Positions 51,343 through 62,476 of a DNA stretch of 64,000 bases are shown here, piece by piece. Origin of the DNA: Anthracocystis setariae. Taxonomy: Eukaryota > Basidiomycota > Ustilaginomycetes > Ustilaginales > Ustilaginaceae. Within the stretch, counting starts at the first letter, position 1. Every line of letters begins with the position of its first letter. Under the pieces are notes generated by a model. It was not told where the DNA came from. It saw only the letters and a program-made list of their open reading frames with translations, and ran no database searches. The stretch lies in assembly GCA_928724745.1 (NCBI GenBank), contig CAKMXJ010000020.1:496001-560000 (forward strand). Reading direction: 5' to 3'. Made by a program: the position numbers and the translations under genes.

Positions 51343-52487
51343 GGTTACGATCCTGTGCTTCAAGCGACGAATTTCTTTGGTGTGGGTTTGACAATATATG
51401 ATCGAGGGAAGGCGGGAGTTTTCAGGAAGAAGGTGCCAAAGGTTGTTGTTTCCCCACAAGAAGGCTGGCACCGGAACCACGGCTTGGGAATGCTGTAGCT
51501 GTCACGGTGTTTCCCGAAGTGGAGGGAGCATCAAAAGCGGGCACGGGCCCGACCGTTTCGGATATAGCGACGCAATGATTGGATGGGTGGGGAAAAAAAG
51601 AAAGGGGAAGAAAATTGTTCCGAAGAAAGCCCATCATGTCGTATCGACCGACATACTGTACTGCGTGATCAACGCATCACCACCGGCTACTGTATGACAC
51701 TTTGTCTACTTCAGTACACGAAGAACGACCTTGTTCAAGCTCAGCACCAGGCCTTGGGAGCAGCCGAATCTGCAGTGGTTTCATGTTAATAGCTGCCACT
51801 GTGAAGCTAGCTTGAACGTCGTCCAACCGCAGTCGCAGTGCTTCAAAGTGATTCGGTCGACAAAGGTTCTAGAGAAAGCTTGTCTTTGCCTCAGATTGAG
51901 GAACATTGTCCAACGAACAGCCAAAAAGAGAAAGAGCCCCCCTTGTGAGAGAGTTCAGACAAAACCATATGAACGTCTTAACCGTTGCAAATCTTCTGTG
52001 TACTGCACAGTAGAGTACCTTTATGTTTCAATTATCCGCGAGGGTGCGGCAAAGGGATGCAAATCCTGGAGAAGCCGCGATATCCTTTCACCCACATTTT
52101 TCTGCATCTGCACGCTGTGGCGCCCGTTAGTGTGGTGGGCGGAAAAAGCTGTACGGGCAGTGGAACGGCACTCGACCAGACTGGTCAACTCAGTGTCAAG
52201 TAACCGGAAGAAATATTCCAGCCTCCTCGCTCGTTTGCCTTTCCCTCAACTTTCCGTCGCCTGCGTACAGTGCAGCAGCATCCAAGGTCCGTCAGCTTGT
52301 TGTGAACCCTGTCTAAGGGCCGCGCCTCACCGGTCTGGTTTCCGTTTCATTGCGTTGTTCCGTCTTGCTCGCTGTTCTACATACATATATACGTTCCTGT
52401 CGACAACTCTGCGGCCCAACATATTTTCCTCTTGTCTCGTCTCAACATCAACCTCGTTGCGTTGCCCTCCACCGTCTGTTGTGCAAC
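51343..52487. promoter_or_regulatory. divergent promoter region of the aromatic-catabolism gene pair
   Basis: 1.15 kb separates the two start codons. It holds GTACTGTAC-type words (about 51653-51664 and 52002-52013) and an AT-rich TATA-like stretch at 52381-52393, about 100 bases before the dioxygenase ATG. An open frame on the plus strand here has no recognisable domain and is not called. Shared regulation of the pair is inferred. Confidence 0.45.
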
Positions 52488-53651
52488 ATGAAGTTCGGTG
52501 CTGCCCCTCTTACCGCGATCGCAGCGGCTGCTTCGCTCGCCCTTCTCCCTTCCGTCTCCGCACATGGGCCCGAGACAAAGGAGGAGGTCATCAAGTTCCT
52601 CGACCAGCAACATGCCATGTACCACTGTGCCCCTGCCATCGCTGCTATGACTGCCGCACGAAAGCGCTCGTGGGCGCAGAAAGTGCTCGGTGGCGATTCG
52701 AACGAGAACAAGAACCTGTTCATCGACACCTACTTTGAGGAGCTCGGAATCGATGGCGAGGTTGCTGCCAAGGGGATCAAGGCTCTCGAGGAGAAGGGCA
52801 AGCGCATCATGGCTTGCGACCCCGTTGTCGAGTCAAAGATCCGCAACTCGACCTGCGTGCTGTCCCCCGAGACTACCCAGGGTCCTTACTACCACACCGA
52901 AGAACACCCCATTCGTGCCAATATGGCTGAGTGGCAGCTTGGTGTCCACTTCCAGATGGATGTCGGTGTCATTGACGTCGATACTTGCGAGCCTATCCCC
53001 AACATCCTCGTCGATCTCTGGCACGCCAACGCCACTGGCCACTACTCCGGTCACCCCGAACCTGCGCCAGACAAGAAGGACGAGATCCCCGCTCAGACTG
53101 GTGTGCGCAAGGGTCTGCTCTCGGCATTCCCCCGCACCACTTTCGACGACAAGTGGCTTCGTGGTGCTCTTCCCACCGACAAGAACGGCGTCGCTCAGTT
53201 TACCAGCGTTTTCCCAGGCTACTACACGGGTCGTGCTACTCATGTTCACGTCAAGATCCACAATGACTGGGAGGCGCTTCCCAACGGCGGTTTCCGATCG
53301 GGCAGGCTGATCCACACTGGTCAGATCTTCTTCGACGACGAGCTCAACATGATGATGGACAAGGTCTGGCCGTACAACACCAACCCCATCGCCGATCTTC
53401 CAGGCCGAGGCCGAACCCGAAACTGGGAGGACTCGCTGCAGATCTTCCAAGTCTCCCACGAGAACGGCTACTTCCCCACTTTCGATGTGGAGAAGCTTGG
53501 CGGTGTCATGACGGATGGTCTGATCGGATACATTACTGTTGGTGTCAACCGATCGGTCGTCGTTGACGAAACTTGGGTCCCTACCACCGGTGGTGGAAAG
53601 ACCAAGCCTTGGGTTCCCACCGATGCGGCTCCCGTCCACGAAGAACTCTGA
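52488..53651 (+). CDS. secreted intradiol ring-cleavage dioxygenase
   Basis: 387 residues, intronless, with a signal peptide (MKFGAAPLTAIAAAASLALL, cleavage near the Ala-His at about residue 25). The intradiol core carries TTQGPYYHTEEHPIRANM with the first Tyr ligand, then VDLWHANATGHYSG, FTSVFPGYYTGRATHVHVKI with the second Tyr and the two His ligands of Fe(III). This is the extracellular fungal subgroup, not the cytosolic catechol 1,2-dioxygenase type. Such enzymes open catechol- or hydroxyquinol-like rings between the two hydroxyls, giving muconates. The partner gene starts 1.15 kb away on the other strand. The substrate may be plant-derived phenolics; that is an inference. Confidence 0.93.
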   Translation: MKFGAAPLTAIAAAASLALLPSVSAHGPETKEEVIKFLDQQHAMYHCAPAIAAMTAARKRSWAQKVLGGDSNENKNLFIDTYFEELGIDGEVAAKGIKALEEKGKRIMACDPVVESKIRNSTCVLSPETTQGPYYHTEEHPIRANMAEWQLGVHFQMDVGVIDVDTCEPIPNILVDLWHANATGHYSGHPEPAPDKKDEIPAQTGVRKGLLSAFPRTTFDDKWLRGALPTDKNGVAQFTSVFPGYYTGRATHVHVKIHNDWEALPNGGFRSGRLIHTGQIFFDDELNMMMDKVWPYNTNPIADLPGRGRTRNWEDSLQIFQVSHENGYFPTFDVEKLGGVMTDGLIGYITVGVNRSVVVDETWVPTTGGGKTKPWVPTDAAPVHEEL

Positions 53652-55144
53652 TCCCGATCTATTCCAGTACGACATGTCTGCCGCGTTTGCGTTAACACAC
53701 AAGCTCAACCGCCGAGTTCCTGTACAGTACAATACTTTCGTCCCTGCTTTCATCATGCATATAACCCCCACAACCAAGCTTTCTCGAACTGCATCGACTT
53801 GATAACGGCGTGGAATAGGAGATGCGGTACAGTATGAAGCAGAATGGTGGGTTGAATTCGTGTTGCGAACTGTCAAGATATCATCGCATTCGCAAAGGTT
53901 TTGGTACATACGTTACCGCTCGGGTGTAGACAATACCACGACTTGAGGAGGGCTGACTGAGAAGCCACAGCATTCCCAGTTCTCTTGGTAGTGTCCGTGC
54001 AAGGTACAAGTGCAATCGAGCTTGACTGGCATGTTGCAGCCATCTAGGACTAGCTGAACAGGAGCGGCTTCTGCGCTATACTTGTATCGATCTAGCCGAT
54101 TGGATGGAGTTTGGTCTGCTATTGCCCGATCTATACAGCACAAGTCTGATGCGAATCCGAGCCTAAAAGAAAAGGATGCCGTGAGTGTGCATAAGGCTCA
54201 CGCCGACGTGAGAACAGAAAGCACCAGTCTGCGTCCCTAGATGGCATCTCTCGGACTACTGTATTCTGCTTGAACGCAGCCTAAGAGGAGTACAGCACAG
54301 CACAGCACAGTAGCGTATCGTCCATGCAAGTCCAACTTGAGCTCCGATCCGACAGCGCGGCAAGAGAGAGATGCAGCAATGCACGAACTTTTGGTGATGA
54401 TAGTAGACAGTAGACAGTAATTTGCAGTTCACGATTCCTGCCGAGCCGCCAAAATTCGCGATCCCTCGCGTCTCTTTGGCGACTCACAACTGTGACACTG
54501 TGACTGTGTGTGGGTGCTTGTGTGTGTGTTTGTCTGTCGGATCGCTTCATCCTTGCATCTCGGCTGCACTGCTCCTGTCTTTTTTTTGTGACATTCGGCG
54601 TCTCAAAGCCATCTGCTACTGTTTTTGACTGTGCTCTGCTGTACTGAATGTACAGTACCGCGCATGCTCACCACACTCGCACATGCACGCATGGCTCAGT
54701 GGAGCATCACCAACTTGTTCAAAGCCGAGCGTGCGGCTCCATTCCTTCCCAATTAGCATCTTGTCAAGGGTAGACCATCGACCACTTACTTGGCTCTGCA
54801 ACCATCACACTCACACTCACACTCTTCGTCATCCGGTTTTCCGTCTCGAGTTCTTCTTTCGGCTCTGCTCATACTCGTATCCATTGGGAGCCATATCCAC
54901 TTGTCGTTTTCTGATCAAGTAGAAATCTTCGACTCATCGCTGTCTTGACCCCTTGATTGACACCTGGCTCTCCCACGCCTGGACCGTCAGGATCCTGGCA
55001 CCAGCACCGAAGCCACTCGTTATTCTCGCCATTGCTGGTGATAACGCTGCAGGGCATCATTGGCTCTTTGGTCCACAGCACACAGCTCACGTTCGCTTCA
55101 ACCCCTTTACCGAGACAAATACAGCACGCTTCGGCAACCACAGT
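53652..55144. other. intergenic, no supported gene
   Basis: 1.5 kb between the dioxygenase and the alpha/beta hydrolase. It has CAGTAC words at 53720-53732, 53822-53832, 54287-54313 (with a CACAG repeat) and 54640-54658. The last 500 bases are pyrimidine-rich and look like promoter and leader. Confidence 0.4.
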
Positions 55145-56869
55145 ATGCGTCGCTCTATCCTATATTCGGCCAACGCTGTTGCTTTGGCACTGCTGTCATT
55201 GGCTACACAGCAGCAGGTATCAGCTTCCAGTCCTCGTCTCAACCGCATCAACGTCGACCTTCAAGGCAGAGATCCTTCAGTCGACCAGGCCGCACATCTC
55301 TTCACTCAACACTTTGACATTCGCGACACGCACTGGAACTGGAGCAAGAGGCAGTCCACCGGCCAACAAGACGGCGTTGTCGATCTCGCCGCCACCGATC
55401 CCTTCTCCGCCGCCAGGACCGTCGAAACATGGCCAAACGTCTCGCAGAACACACTCGGCAATACAGACACCACCTGGGACTACTTGCAAGGAGAAGGCTA
55501 CTACAACTTTCCATGGTCTAACAATACCTACTTCGCCCCTAACGCTGCTGTCAACGGCTCCGACGTTGACGGCTGGCAGGCCCTTCCCGATGTCCCCGGT
55601 TTCAACCTCAATCGCACATTTGCGGTCTACAACGTATACAAGAACGAATCGGGTGTCTTGCCTTTTTACATCACCCAGAATGCAGACCCCACCAAAGTGC
55701 TTCGCGCCATTGTCGTTTGGCCCGGTAAGCCTCGCGACGTCTGGAAGTATGCCAATCTCATGATGAACGCCCGAAGCGTAGCCATATCAGGTCTCTTCCC
55801 CGATCTCCAACAGGGCGCCACCAACGATTCCTTCGTCATTGTCGCTCCCGCCATGCTAAATCAGCAGGATCTCGCCGCGGGTGCTGCGCATTCCAACGAG
55901 ATCGTCTTCCATGGCTCCGGCTGGCAGAGGGGTTCGTCTTCCAAGAATCCACCCATGAAGCACGCCATCACGAGCTACGACGCTGTTGACCAGCTCATCG
56001 ACCAGCTCTTCAACAGAGGCACCTATCCAAACCTCAACCAAGTCGTCGTTGCAGGTCACTCGATGGGAGGACAAGCCGCCCAGCGCTATGCCCTGATGAA
56101 GAAGACCAAAGTGTATGACAACAATGTGCGTTTCTGGATCGGCAATCCTGGTTCTTGGGCTTGGCTCATCGATTCGCGTCCCTACATGAACGCCAACAAC
56201 TCGTGTCAGCCGGGCGATGAATGGGACACTTGGCCGTACGGCATCAATGGCAACCAAACCAAGATTACAAAGTATGCGAGGAGGGATGTCATCGCCAACA
56301 AGACGTATGTCATTGACCGATTCCTGAACCGTCAGGTCTCGTATGCACTGGCTCTGCTTGACGTCGGCGCCGGTGACACGCATTGCCCGGCTCGATGGCA
56401 AGGAGGCAACCATTTGGATCGCGGATCTCAGTTCGTGCTTGCCTATTCGAATGCCACTGCTTTCCCTCTAAATGGCCAATTCCCACCCAAGCATTCGCTA
56501 GATTACATTGCCAACGTCTCGCACCAGGACTACGCCATGTATTCCAACAATCAGTCGCTTCGCCGTCTTTTCTTCGATGACCTGATGGTTCGAAACCCAG
56601 ACGTTATCAATGTGACCAATCCTGGGGACCACCACCGGAACCACACAAACCACACTCAACACGACGGCGAAAAGGCGTTTGCTACGCCAGCCCACGAAAA
56701 AGTGGCGATCGGCCTGCTGGCAGGCTCGCTCGGTCTGCTTTTCATCATTTTCACCGTCCTGCCCATCATCTTCACTGCGGACAAGATCAAGGACGTCGAC
56801 AGCCCCTGGGATACTCAGAGCTACTTGAGCACCGAATCGCGAAAGGTGCTTGTAGATCGAAAGTGGTGA
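55145..56869 (+). CDS. membrane-anchored secreted alpha/beta hydrolase-like protein
   Basis: 574 residues, intronless. N-terminal signal peptide (MRRSILYSANAVALALLSLA). Many Asn-X-Ser/Thr sites follow, as expected of a secretory glycoprotein. The hydrolase fold carries the nucleophile elbow AGHSMGGQ with Ser306, and a late GDTHCPARW plus GGNHLDRGSQF that may hold the His. One transmembrane segment near the C-terminus (VAIGLLAGSLGLLFIIFTVL, about 520-545) precedes a short cytosolic tail, giving a type I topology with the hydrolase outside or in the lumen. The substrate is unknown; esterase or lipase-like activity is a family-level guess. The ATG at 55145 is chosen because it opens the signal peptide; the open frame upstream lacks one. 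Confidence 0.8.
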   Translation: MRRSILYSANAVALALLSLATQQQVSASSPRLNRINVDLQGRDPSVDQAAHLFTQHFDIRDTHWNWSKRQSTGQQDGVVDLAATDPFSAARTVETWPNVSQNTLGNTDTTWDYLQGEGYYNFPWSNNTYFAPNAAVNGSDVDGWQALPDVPGFNLNRTFAVYNVYKNESGVLPFYITQNADPTKVLRAIVVWPGKPRDVWKYANLMMNARSVAISGLFPDLQQGATNDSFVIVAPAMLNQQDLAAGAAHSNEIVFHGSGWQRGSSSKNPPMKHAITSYDAVDQLIDQLFNRGTYPNLNQVVVAGHSMGGQAAQRYALMKKTKVYDNNVRFWIGNPGSWAWLIDSRPYMNANNSCQPGDEWDTWPYGINGNQTKITKYARRDVIANKTYVIDRFLNRQVSYALALLDVGAGDTHCPARWQGGNHLDRGSQFVLAYSNATAFPLNGQFPPKHSLDYIANVSHQDYAMYSNNQSLRRLFFDDLMVRNPDVINVTNPGDHHRNHTNHTQHDGEKAFATPAHEKVAIGLLAGSLGLLFIIFTVLPIIFTADKIKDVDSPWDTQSYLSTESRKVLVDRKW

Positions 56870-57472
56870 AACGATACCCGGAAAGCTGGCGGGTCCATCT
56901 GGCAACCTTGCATTCTATGCCAAGGCTTGTTGACAGCTTTGGAGCGTAATTTATGGTTTTTGTTATTGCATCGTTTGGACAATATACCGTTTTCTGTCAT
57001 TTGCATCCTTCTTCGTTCGGCGGCGTGTTGAGCAATCAGATCAGATTAGAGAGCTTTCCTACAGAATAGCAAGGTATGTCGGGCCCAAGCCCAAAATTCT
57101 CAGAGGACGGTGCATAGTGATCGAATTTTCCGAAGGCTTCGCAGGCGCTTGGACTCAAGATGAGATTTTGATGGTTTTGCAATGTTAGCAAGCAGCAACG
57201 CGTCAGACGGGCGGCCACTCAACACTCGGACCAGCTCCACTTGCACACGCTCAACTTGGCAGCTTCCACCGAACCACACCTTCCCAAGTACCACTATTGC
57301 TCTCACATTTGCTGCGGGCTCAACTCAACTCAGCATCATCGTCTCTTCTTCAAGCAGGCAAGAGGGATCAATCTATTCAGCAACTTGGCTTTGCGCAAAA
57401 CTCAGAACGCTCCAAAGCTGCAGCCAGACACACCAACATCGCTGCTTCCTCCACACAAACGCATATATCAAC
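56870..57472. promoter_or_regulatory. intergenic region upstream of PUP2
   Basis: 600 bases between the hydrolase stop and the PUP2 ATG. No repeats or genes seen; promoter inferred from position. Confidence 0.35.
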
Positions 57473-58588
57473 ATGTTCCTGACAAGATCCGAGTATGGTA
57501 AGTTTCAGAGTCCATATCCTCCTTGCTGCTCGATAAGGCAGATGTGCAGCAGCAGCAGCAGCAGCATTCCAAAGGCATCATTTTGACCATTTGCCCTCCT
57601 TCCCGGATTGCTGTTGCAGATCGCGGTGTCAACACCTTCTCACCCGAGGGTCGTCTCTTCCAGGTTGAATATGCATTGGAAGCCATCAAGCTAGGCTCGG
57701 CAACGGTTGGCGTTGCAACCAAGGAGGGAGTCGTTCTTGGAGTCGAGAAGCGAGTACAGTCCAAGCTTTTGGAGTCGTCGTCCATCGAAAAGATCATGGA
57801 GGTCGATCAGCATCTTGGTGCAGCCATGAGCGGTCTCACGGCAGATGCAAGGACCATGATCGAGCACGCACGTGTCACTTCGCAGAACCATGCGTTTGTC
57901 TACGATGAGGAGATCAAGGTCGAATCGGTCACCCAAGCTGTGTGTGATCTTGCGCTTCGCTTCGGAGAGTCGACAGCAGGTGACGAGGCCATGATGTCGA
58001 GGCCGTTCGGTGTGGCGCTCCTCATTGCGGGTATCGACGAGAAGGGTCCACAACTGTAAGTCCCAACAACACTTTGCGATACGTGCAATTTGCTTGCATT
58101 TTATCGATCGGATCGCTGACATCTTTCACCTGCGCTCAACCATGGCACCGCTTCTTCCGCTTGCCAGTTTCCACGCCGATCCTTCTGGCACATTTGTTAG
58201 GTACGATGCCAAGGCCATCGGCAGCGGTTCCGAAGGCGCACAGACCGAGCTTCAAGACAAGTACAAGAAGGTAAGCCCGGAAACCGAACTGGGTGACTTG
58301 GCTTTTGTCCAAGTTCATCGCATGTGATCGCTTCCATGATCGTGTTTGGTGCTGATCGCATCTCTTTCTGCTCCCCCTCATTCTCTTCTGTATCTGCAGG
58401 ACATGACCTTGAAAGAAGCCGAGATTCTGTGCTTGCGTGTATTGAAGCAGGTCATGGAGGAAAAGTTGGATCAGCACAATGTGCAGCTCGCGACGGTTAC
58501 ACCAAGAACCGCCAAGGATGGTCGCCAGTCGGGGCAATTTGCGATTATGAAGGAGGACCAGCTTCAGGCTCTGATTGCTGAGATGTAG
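57473..58588 (+). CDS. PUP2: 20S proteasome subunit alpha5
   Basis: Four exons: 57473-57497, 57620-58055, 58168-58270 and 58400-58588, with GTAAGT/GTAAGC donors and CAG acceptors, giving 250 residues (yeast Pup2: 260). The start [20 protein letters not shown] with [18 protein letters not shown] is the alpha-subunit signature in its alpha5 form. Further matches are [34 protein letters not shown], the [15 protein letters not shown] loop, and [20 protein letters not shown] at the last exon. Alpha subunits form the outer rings and gate of the proteasome and are not proteolytic. The first exon codes only eight full residues. Confidence 0.95.
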
Positions 58589-59531
58589 ATTACACGCCTT
58601 GCTGCAACAAGACTTCTTTTTTTCCGCGTGAGATGTATGCGTGCTAAGGATGGTTTGTGTGGGTCTGGTCGGCATCTCTCAGCTGTCGGTTGGCGTCAGA
58701 GTGGATCAGACGACGGGTTTGCTGGCCACCACAGCTGTGTGCGATTTGAGTGGGTACAAACAAAGGCTGCGACAGTTCGGCCAGCTTTCTGCGTCTTGAT
58801 TCTGTTATGCTTCACCTCGCTGTGGTCCTGTCCTTGCCCAGGTAGATTGCAGCAAATGGGGTTAGCAGTGGCGTAGCGAGCGTGGTTGAAACAAGAGTCT
58901 GCAGACAATGCAAGGTTGGTTTGAAGCGGTTGGTAAGTAGCCGCCATCCGACCGAGTCTGGACATATCGTAAGCCACATCGAAGTAAAGGTAGTCTATTC
59001 TGATGGTTTTTCCATGATTCTTTCCCAGTCTAGTATACAAAGGCGATGGAAAGTGACTCTTCTGCAAGACAGCGTGGTGGTCCGACACCAAGCAAAGGGT
59101 AGAGAAGCTAGTGTAACAAATCAGATGGCGAACCTGCTGCATCTGGGCCTACGCATATATCGAACACATGGCCCAATGCATAGAATCTGAGAGCCGCGCA
59201 GTATACAATTGTTGGAGCCTCGTCAAAGCGATTGTTGGTGGCATGGGTTGCGACAAGTGGTATTGATCGGTCATACGGGGCCCAAGATCCTCGAAAAGCA
59301 AACTTTCGATCGAGGCGCTGACAGCAGGTCCGCTCTGGCCTGTGTCTCTGTACCAAAGCAACCGACGGCGTTGACTGGAAGTTGGACCGCTTGGAAGAGC
59401 CCTGGCTATGCTCGTTGCTGCTGCCTTTTGCCATGCCGGCAGTAGATTGCTATTCTGAGCTGAACACAGTGTATGTACCTGCGCTCGCAGTGATTTAATG
59501 GTGAAAAATGGTGCAGACAAGCCTGCAGTCC
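58589..59531. other. convergent 3' intergenic region
   Basis: About 940 bases between the 3' ends of PUP2 and the small membrane-protein gene. No coding signal, repeat or RNA gene seen. Confidence 0.45.
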
Positions 59532-60029
59532 TCAATAGCGATGCGAAGGTTGAGGTGCCTTCGGCAGTGCGGCACCGGCGTAATGGGCCTGATGCTGATC
59601 CCAGCCATACATCTCGTTGGTCGACGCTACGTAGCTCGAGTTGAGCGCAACCCTCGAGTCGCCCCAGCCACCGTTTGACCCTCTCAGCTGACGCGATGAG
59701 CGATCCACCTTGGAGTTGGAGGCGGCGGGGATATTGAAGCTTGTCGTCGAGACGGATTCAAGCATTTCGGGTTTCTCGCGCAACTCCCTGGCTCTCTTTC
59801 TTCGCCTGGAGCACGAGCAAAGCCAGAAGAGACCCGAAATCAAAAGCAGGCAGCTGAAGATGGCAAAAACAACCACGAGAGTGGTCTGCGTACTGGTGAG
59901 ACCGGAGGTGATACTTTTCACCTTGTCGCCGGCAGACTGACCGAGGTTGGAGATCTGGTCGGTGACGCCTGAAAATGCGGCTGGATTCACTTGGCGTCGA
60001 ACCTGTCTGGCCATGACCGGCTGTTGCAT
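59532..60029 (-). CDS. small single-pass membrane protein, function unknown
   Basis: 165 residues from ATG 60029; a second ATG follows five codons on. One strong transmembrane segment (TTLVVVFAIFSCLLLISGLF, about 49-74) is followed by CSCSRRRKRARELREK, a Cys-containing basic stop-transfer, so the C-terminal half is probably cytosolic. The N-terminal part (about 15-45) is mildly amphipathic; the C-terminal tail is Ser/Gly/Tyr-rich. The layout recalls small fungal plasma-membrane sensor-like or SKG6-like proteins, but no domain is recognised. The frame is open some 12 codons further upstream but without ATG. An additional 5' exon cannot be excluded. Confidence 0.55.
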   Translation of the reverse strand: MQQPVMARQVRRQVNPAAFSGVTDQISNLGQSAGDKVKSITSGLTSTQTTLVVVFAIFSCLLLISGLFWLCSCSRRRKRARELREKPEMLESVSTTSFNIPAASNSKVDRSSRQLRGSNGGWGDSRVALNSSYVASTNEMYGWDQHQAHYAGAALPKAPQPSHRY

Positions 60030-61006
60030 CTTTCGAATTGTGTCGAGTGTTGGCTGGCAGGGCAAAGCAGGTGTCTATGATCCGTAACAAGCTGTTCAGC
60101 GTTGATGAAATTCGGCGCTGAATCGTGCAAACGAATGTTGAGGGTATAAGCTGCTTGGAGACCGACGAAAGCTTTTCACTGAATGTGGTGGTAATGGTTG
60201 ATATGGTCGAGGTGAAAGGAGTTTGATGAGCCGAAGAAGCCTTGGAAGCTGTTTGTTCGTTCGAAGCCAAAGCTTCTTCCTGGAGAGTTCGGAACGATGC
60301 CCGTCAAGGCTGCCGAAGTATAGATGCTTGCCTCATATGGCAGCACCAGGAGGGAATGGAGAGAATATGCGCTAGTAGCTCGGCAAGGTGTCGTCTGTGA
60401 GGGCACAACAGCATTCTGCCGCGCAGGATTGGCGACGTGCGTCTCGTCGGCGTAGATTGCAAGCGTGTTGAGTGTCTTGAAACGCCCATTGTCTCTGCGA
60501 CAACAGCATCTCGCTTAGGATGGTTGTCACCCTCGAACTTGACAAGCCGAGGATGACCGCCTGTGTAGTACCATTTCTCTTCTGCATCGTGCATCGAGAT
60601 GATGTGCTGCGCCCTCGCCGTCGTCGCATATGAAGTCCCTGCGTTTCGTAGAGTCAGTGCCACCGAAGGCCGTGCCGCGTTGCAGCGCCAACTACAGCAC
60701 TCGTGGCGGCCTGTCTCATTGCAACCTCGTTGCTAAGCTCCAATATGGAGCTCATCTGACACAGAGCCAGGGGGTTTGGACACCACGAAGAACCCTTGAC
60801 ACCGAGTCTAAATCTTCATTTCGGACACTCCTGAGACACTTCTGCATGCTGTTGAGAAGTGAATGCTGCAACGTCAACGGCCTGCCTCGCAGTTTCTTTT
60901 ATATTGAAACTTGGTTCATGGACACCCGATTGGCGAAGCGAGACAGGCAAGACGTGTCCCGGCGACTACGGCTGCTCAGTGATGTAGTGCTGCGCCAATA
61001 AAGGAC

Positions 61007-61035
61007 ACAGTACTGTACAGTACTGTACTGTACAG
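61007..61035. repeat. palindromic CAGTACTGTA array
   Basis: Four overlapping copies of CAGTACTG/TACTGTAC within 29 bases; the block is largely self-complementary and could form a hairpin. Confidence 0.85.
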
Positions 61036-62457
61036 CTTCTCCGGACTGTGAAAATGAGCTGTCTGATTAAGTCGCCGAAACGATCGGTAAATGATCGGGG
61101 AGGCAATCGTATCGGCATCGCCGAGATCCTCGTCTTCACATCTGATTGCCTCCTGAGCTTGCTGCTTGTGAACCTGTATTACGCAACAACAGTCTTCCAC
61201 GGGGCGGTGATAAGCGAATGAGAGGATGGGTCGCATGACGAAAAGCTGGCCGTCTCACCCCATATAGTACTCAATAAACTTACGCTGCGCAATGAGGCTG
61301 TTTCCGCAGCTTGAAAGCGCTACATGATATGCAACAGCAAAAAGATGGCCAAGAAAATCGTAGTGATTCGGATAAAAACAAAGTCTCCTCGCAAATAGTC
61401 TGGAGAGACAACAATCGACCTTGCCTCAGCTATACAAACAGCCACAACCAGCTCCCTCCCCAAGTGGGGCTGTAAGTGGCAAGCAGAAAGATATGCGAAG
61501 ATCCACGTTGGTCTAAAGACGAATCCCGTCCTGTCTGTTCGCCTTCGGTCACCTGATGCGCAGTCTGCAACATGGAGCGACTGATCTCCTGACCCAATAA
61601 GGGTCACCGGCCAAGTTTTCAAAAGAAAGGAGGATGAAGCCGTGCTTCCTTCGGTGTTTCTCCTCTCTTGTCAAGGGCCAAGTATGTCGAAAGTCATGTC
61701 TCGATGAACAAGCCGATGATGGCTGTTAGGAGGACAACGGAGCCTACGACATCCGTGGAACACAAAGAACACATGACCCGCATATGGACAAAACGGTTGA
61801 GTTTGACAAAAGGAGAGCTTCTGATCCCTCATGCGAGCAGGCTGGTGTTGATCGGAGGATTGTCTCTAGCAGCAAGGCTAGAGTGAGCAGTAGTGGGGTT
61901 ATGCCAGGCTCGTCTGAACTTCCTTCTCGGTCAGTTTGTTTCAAATGCGGGGGCAAGCGTGGGGAAACGCAGACATGGCGGAAGCGGCGTCACACTGGAC
62001 AGCGCGTCGGATAGTGCATCCTGGGCATCGACGTCGTCTCCGACCCCATCTGCATTTCTTCTCGGGTTGGAAGAAGTGATCCTCGAACGAATCACATACA
62101 TTCTTTGGCGGCTGGTTTACTGCCTTTCCATCGGAGCCTTCCACTTGTTCGGATTGCAAGGACTGACCGCTTGTCAAAAGATGTGTATGGATCTACCAAA
62201 GTCGACAGTCACCGCGGTCCAGACTATGGGGTCACGAAAGCAAAAGTTCCAGCTTACAGCATACGAAGTGTCACAAGTCCAGCCATCAAATTAAGCGTCG
62301 ATGCAGACAGACGAAATTCTCCGATGGCGTGGCTGCAAAAAGCTTCAGGGCTACCCGACCAATAGATGGATGAGGCTTGGCAGTGGTCAGAGCATGGACA
62401 AAGCAATTTGATTCCAGCACCAGCGTTGGCAAAGCAACACCATGACGCTCGAGAGCC

Positions 62458-62476
62458 GGGGGGGGGGGGGGGGGGG
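62458..62476. repeat. G19 homopolymer
   Basis: Nineteen consecutive G in non-coding DNA; exact length may be an assembly matter. Confidence 0.9.

Noticed and set aside
51731..52738. Open frame upstream of and overlapping the dioxygenase
   Set aside because: Non-ATG start, no domain, and it overlaps the signal peptide and core of the dioxygenase in another frame.
52833..53909. 358-codon minus-strand open frame opposite the dioxygenase
   Set aside because: Antisense shadow without homology or start context.
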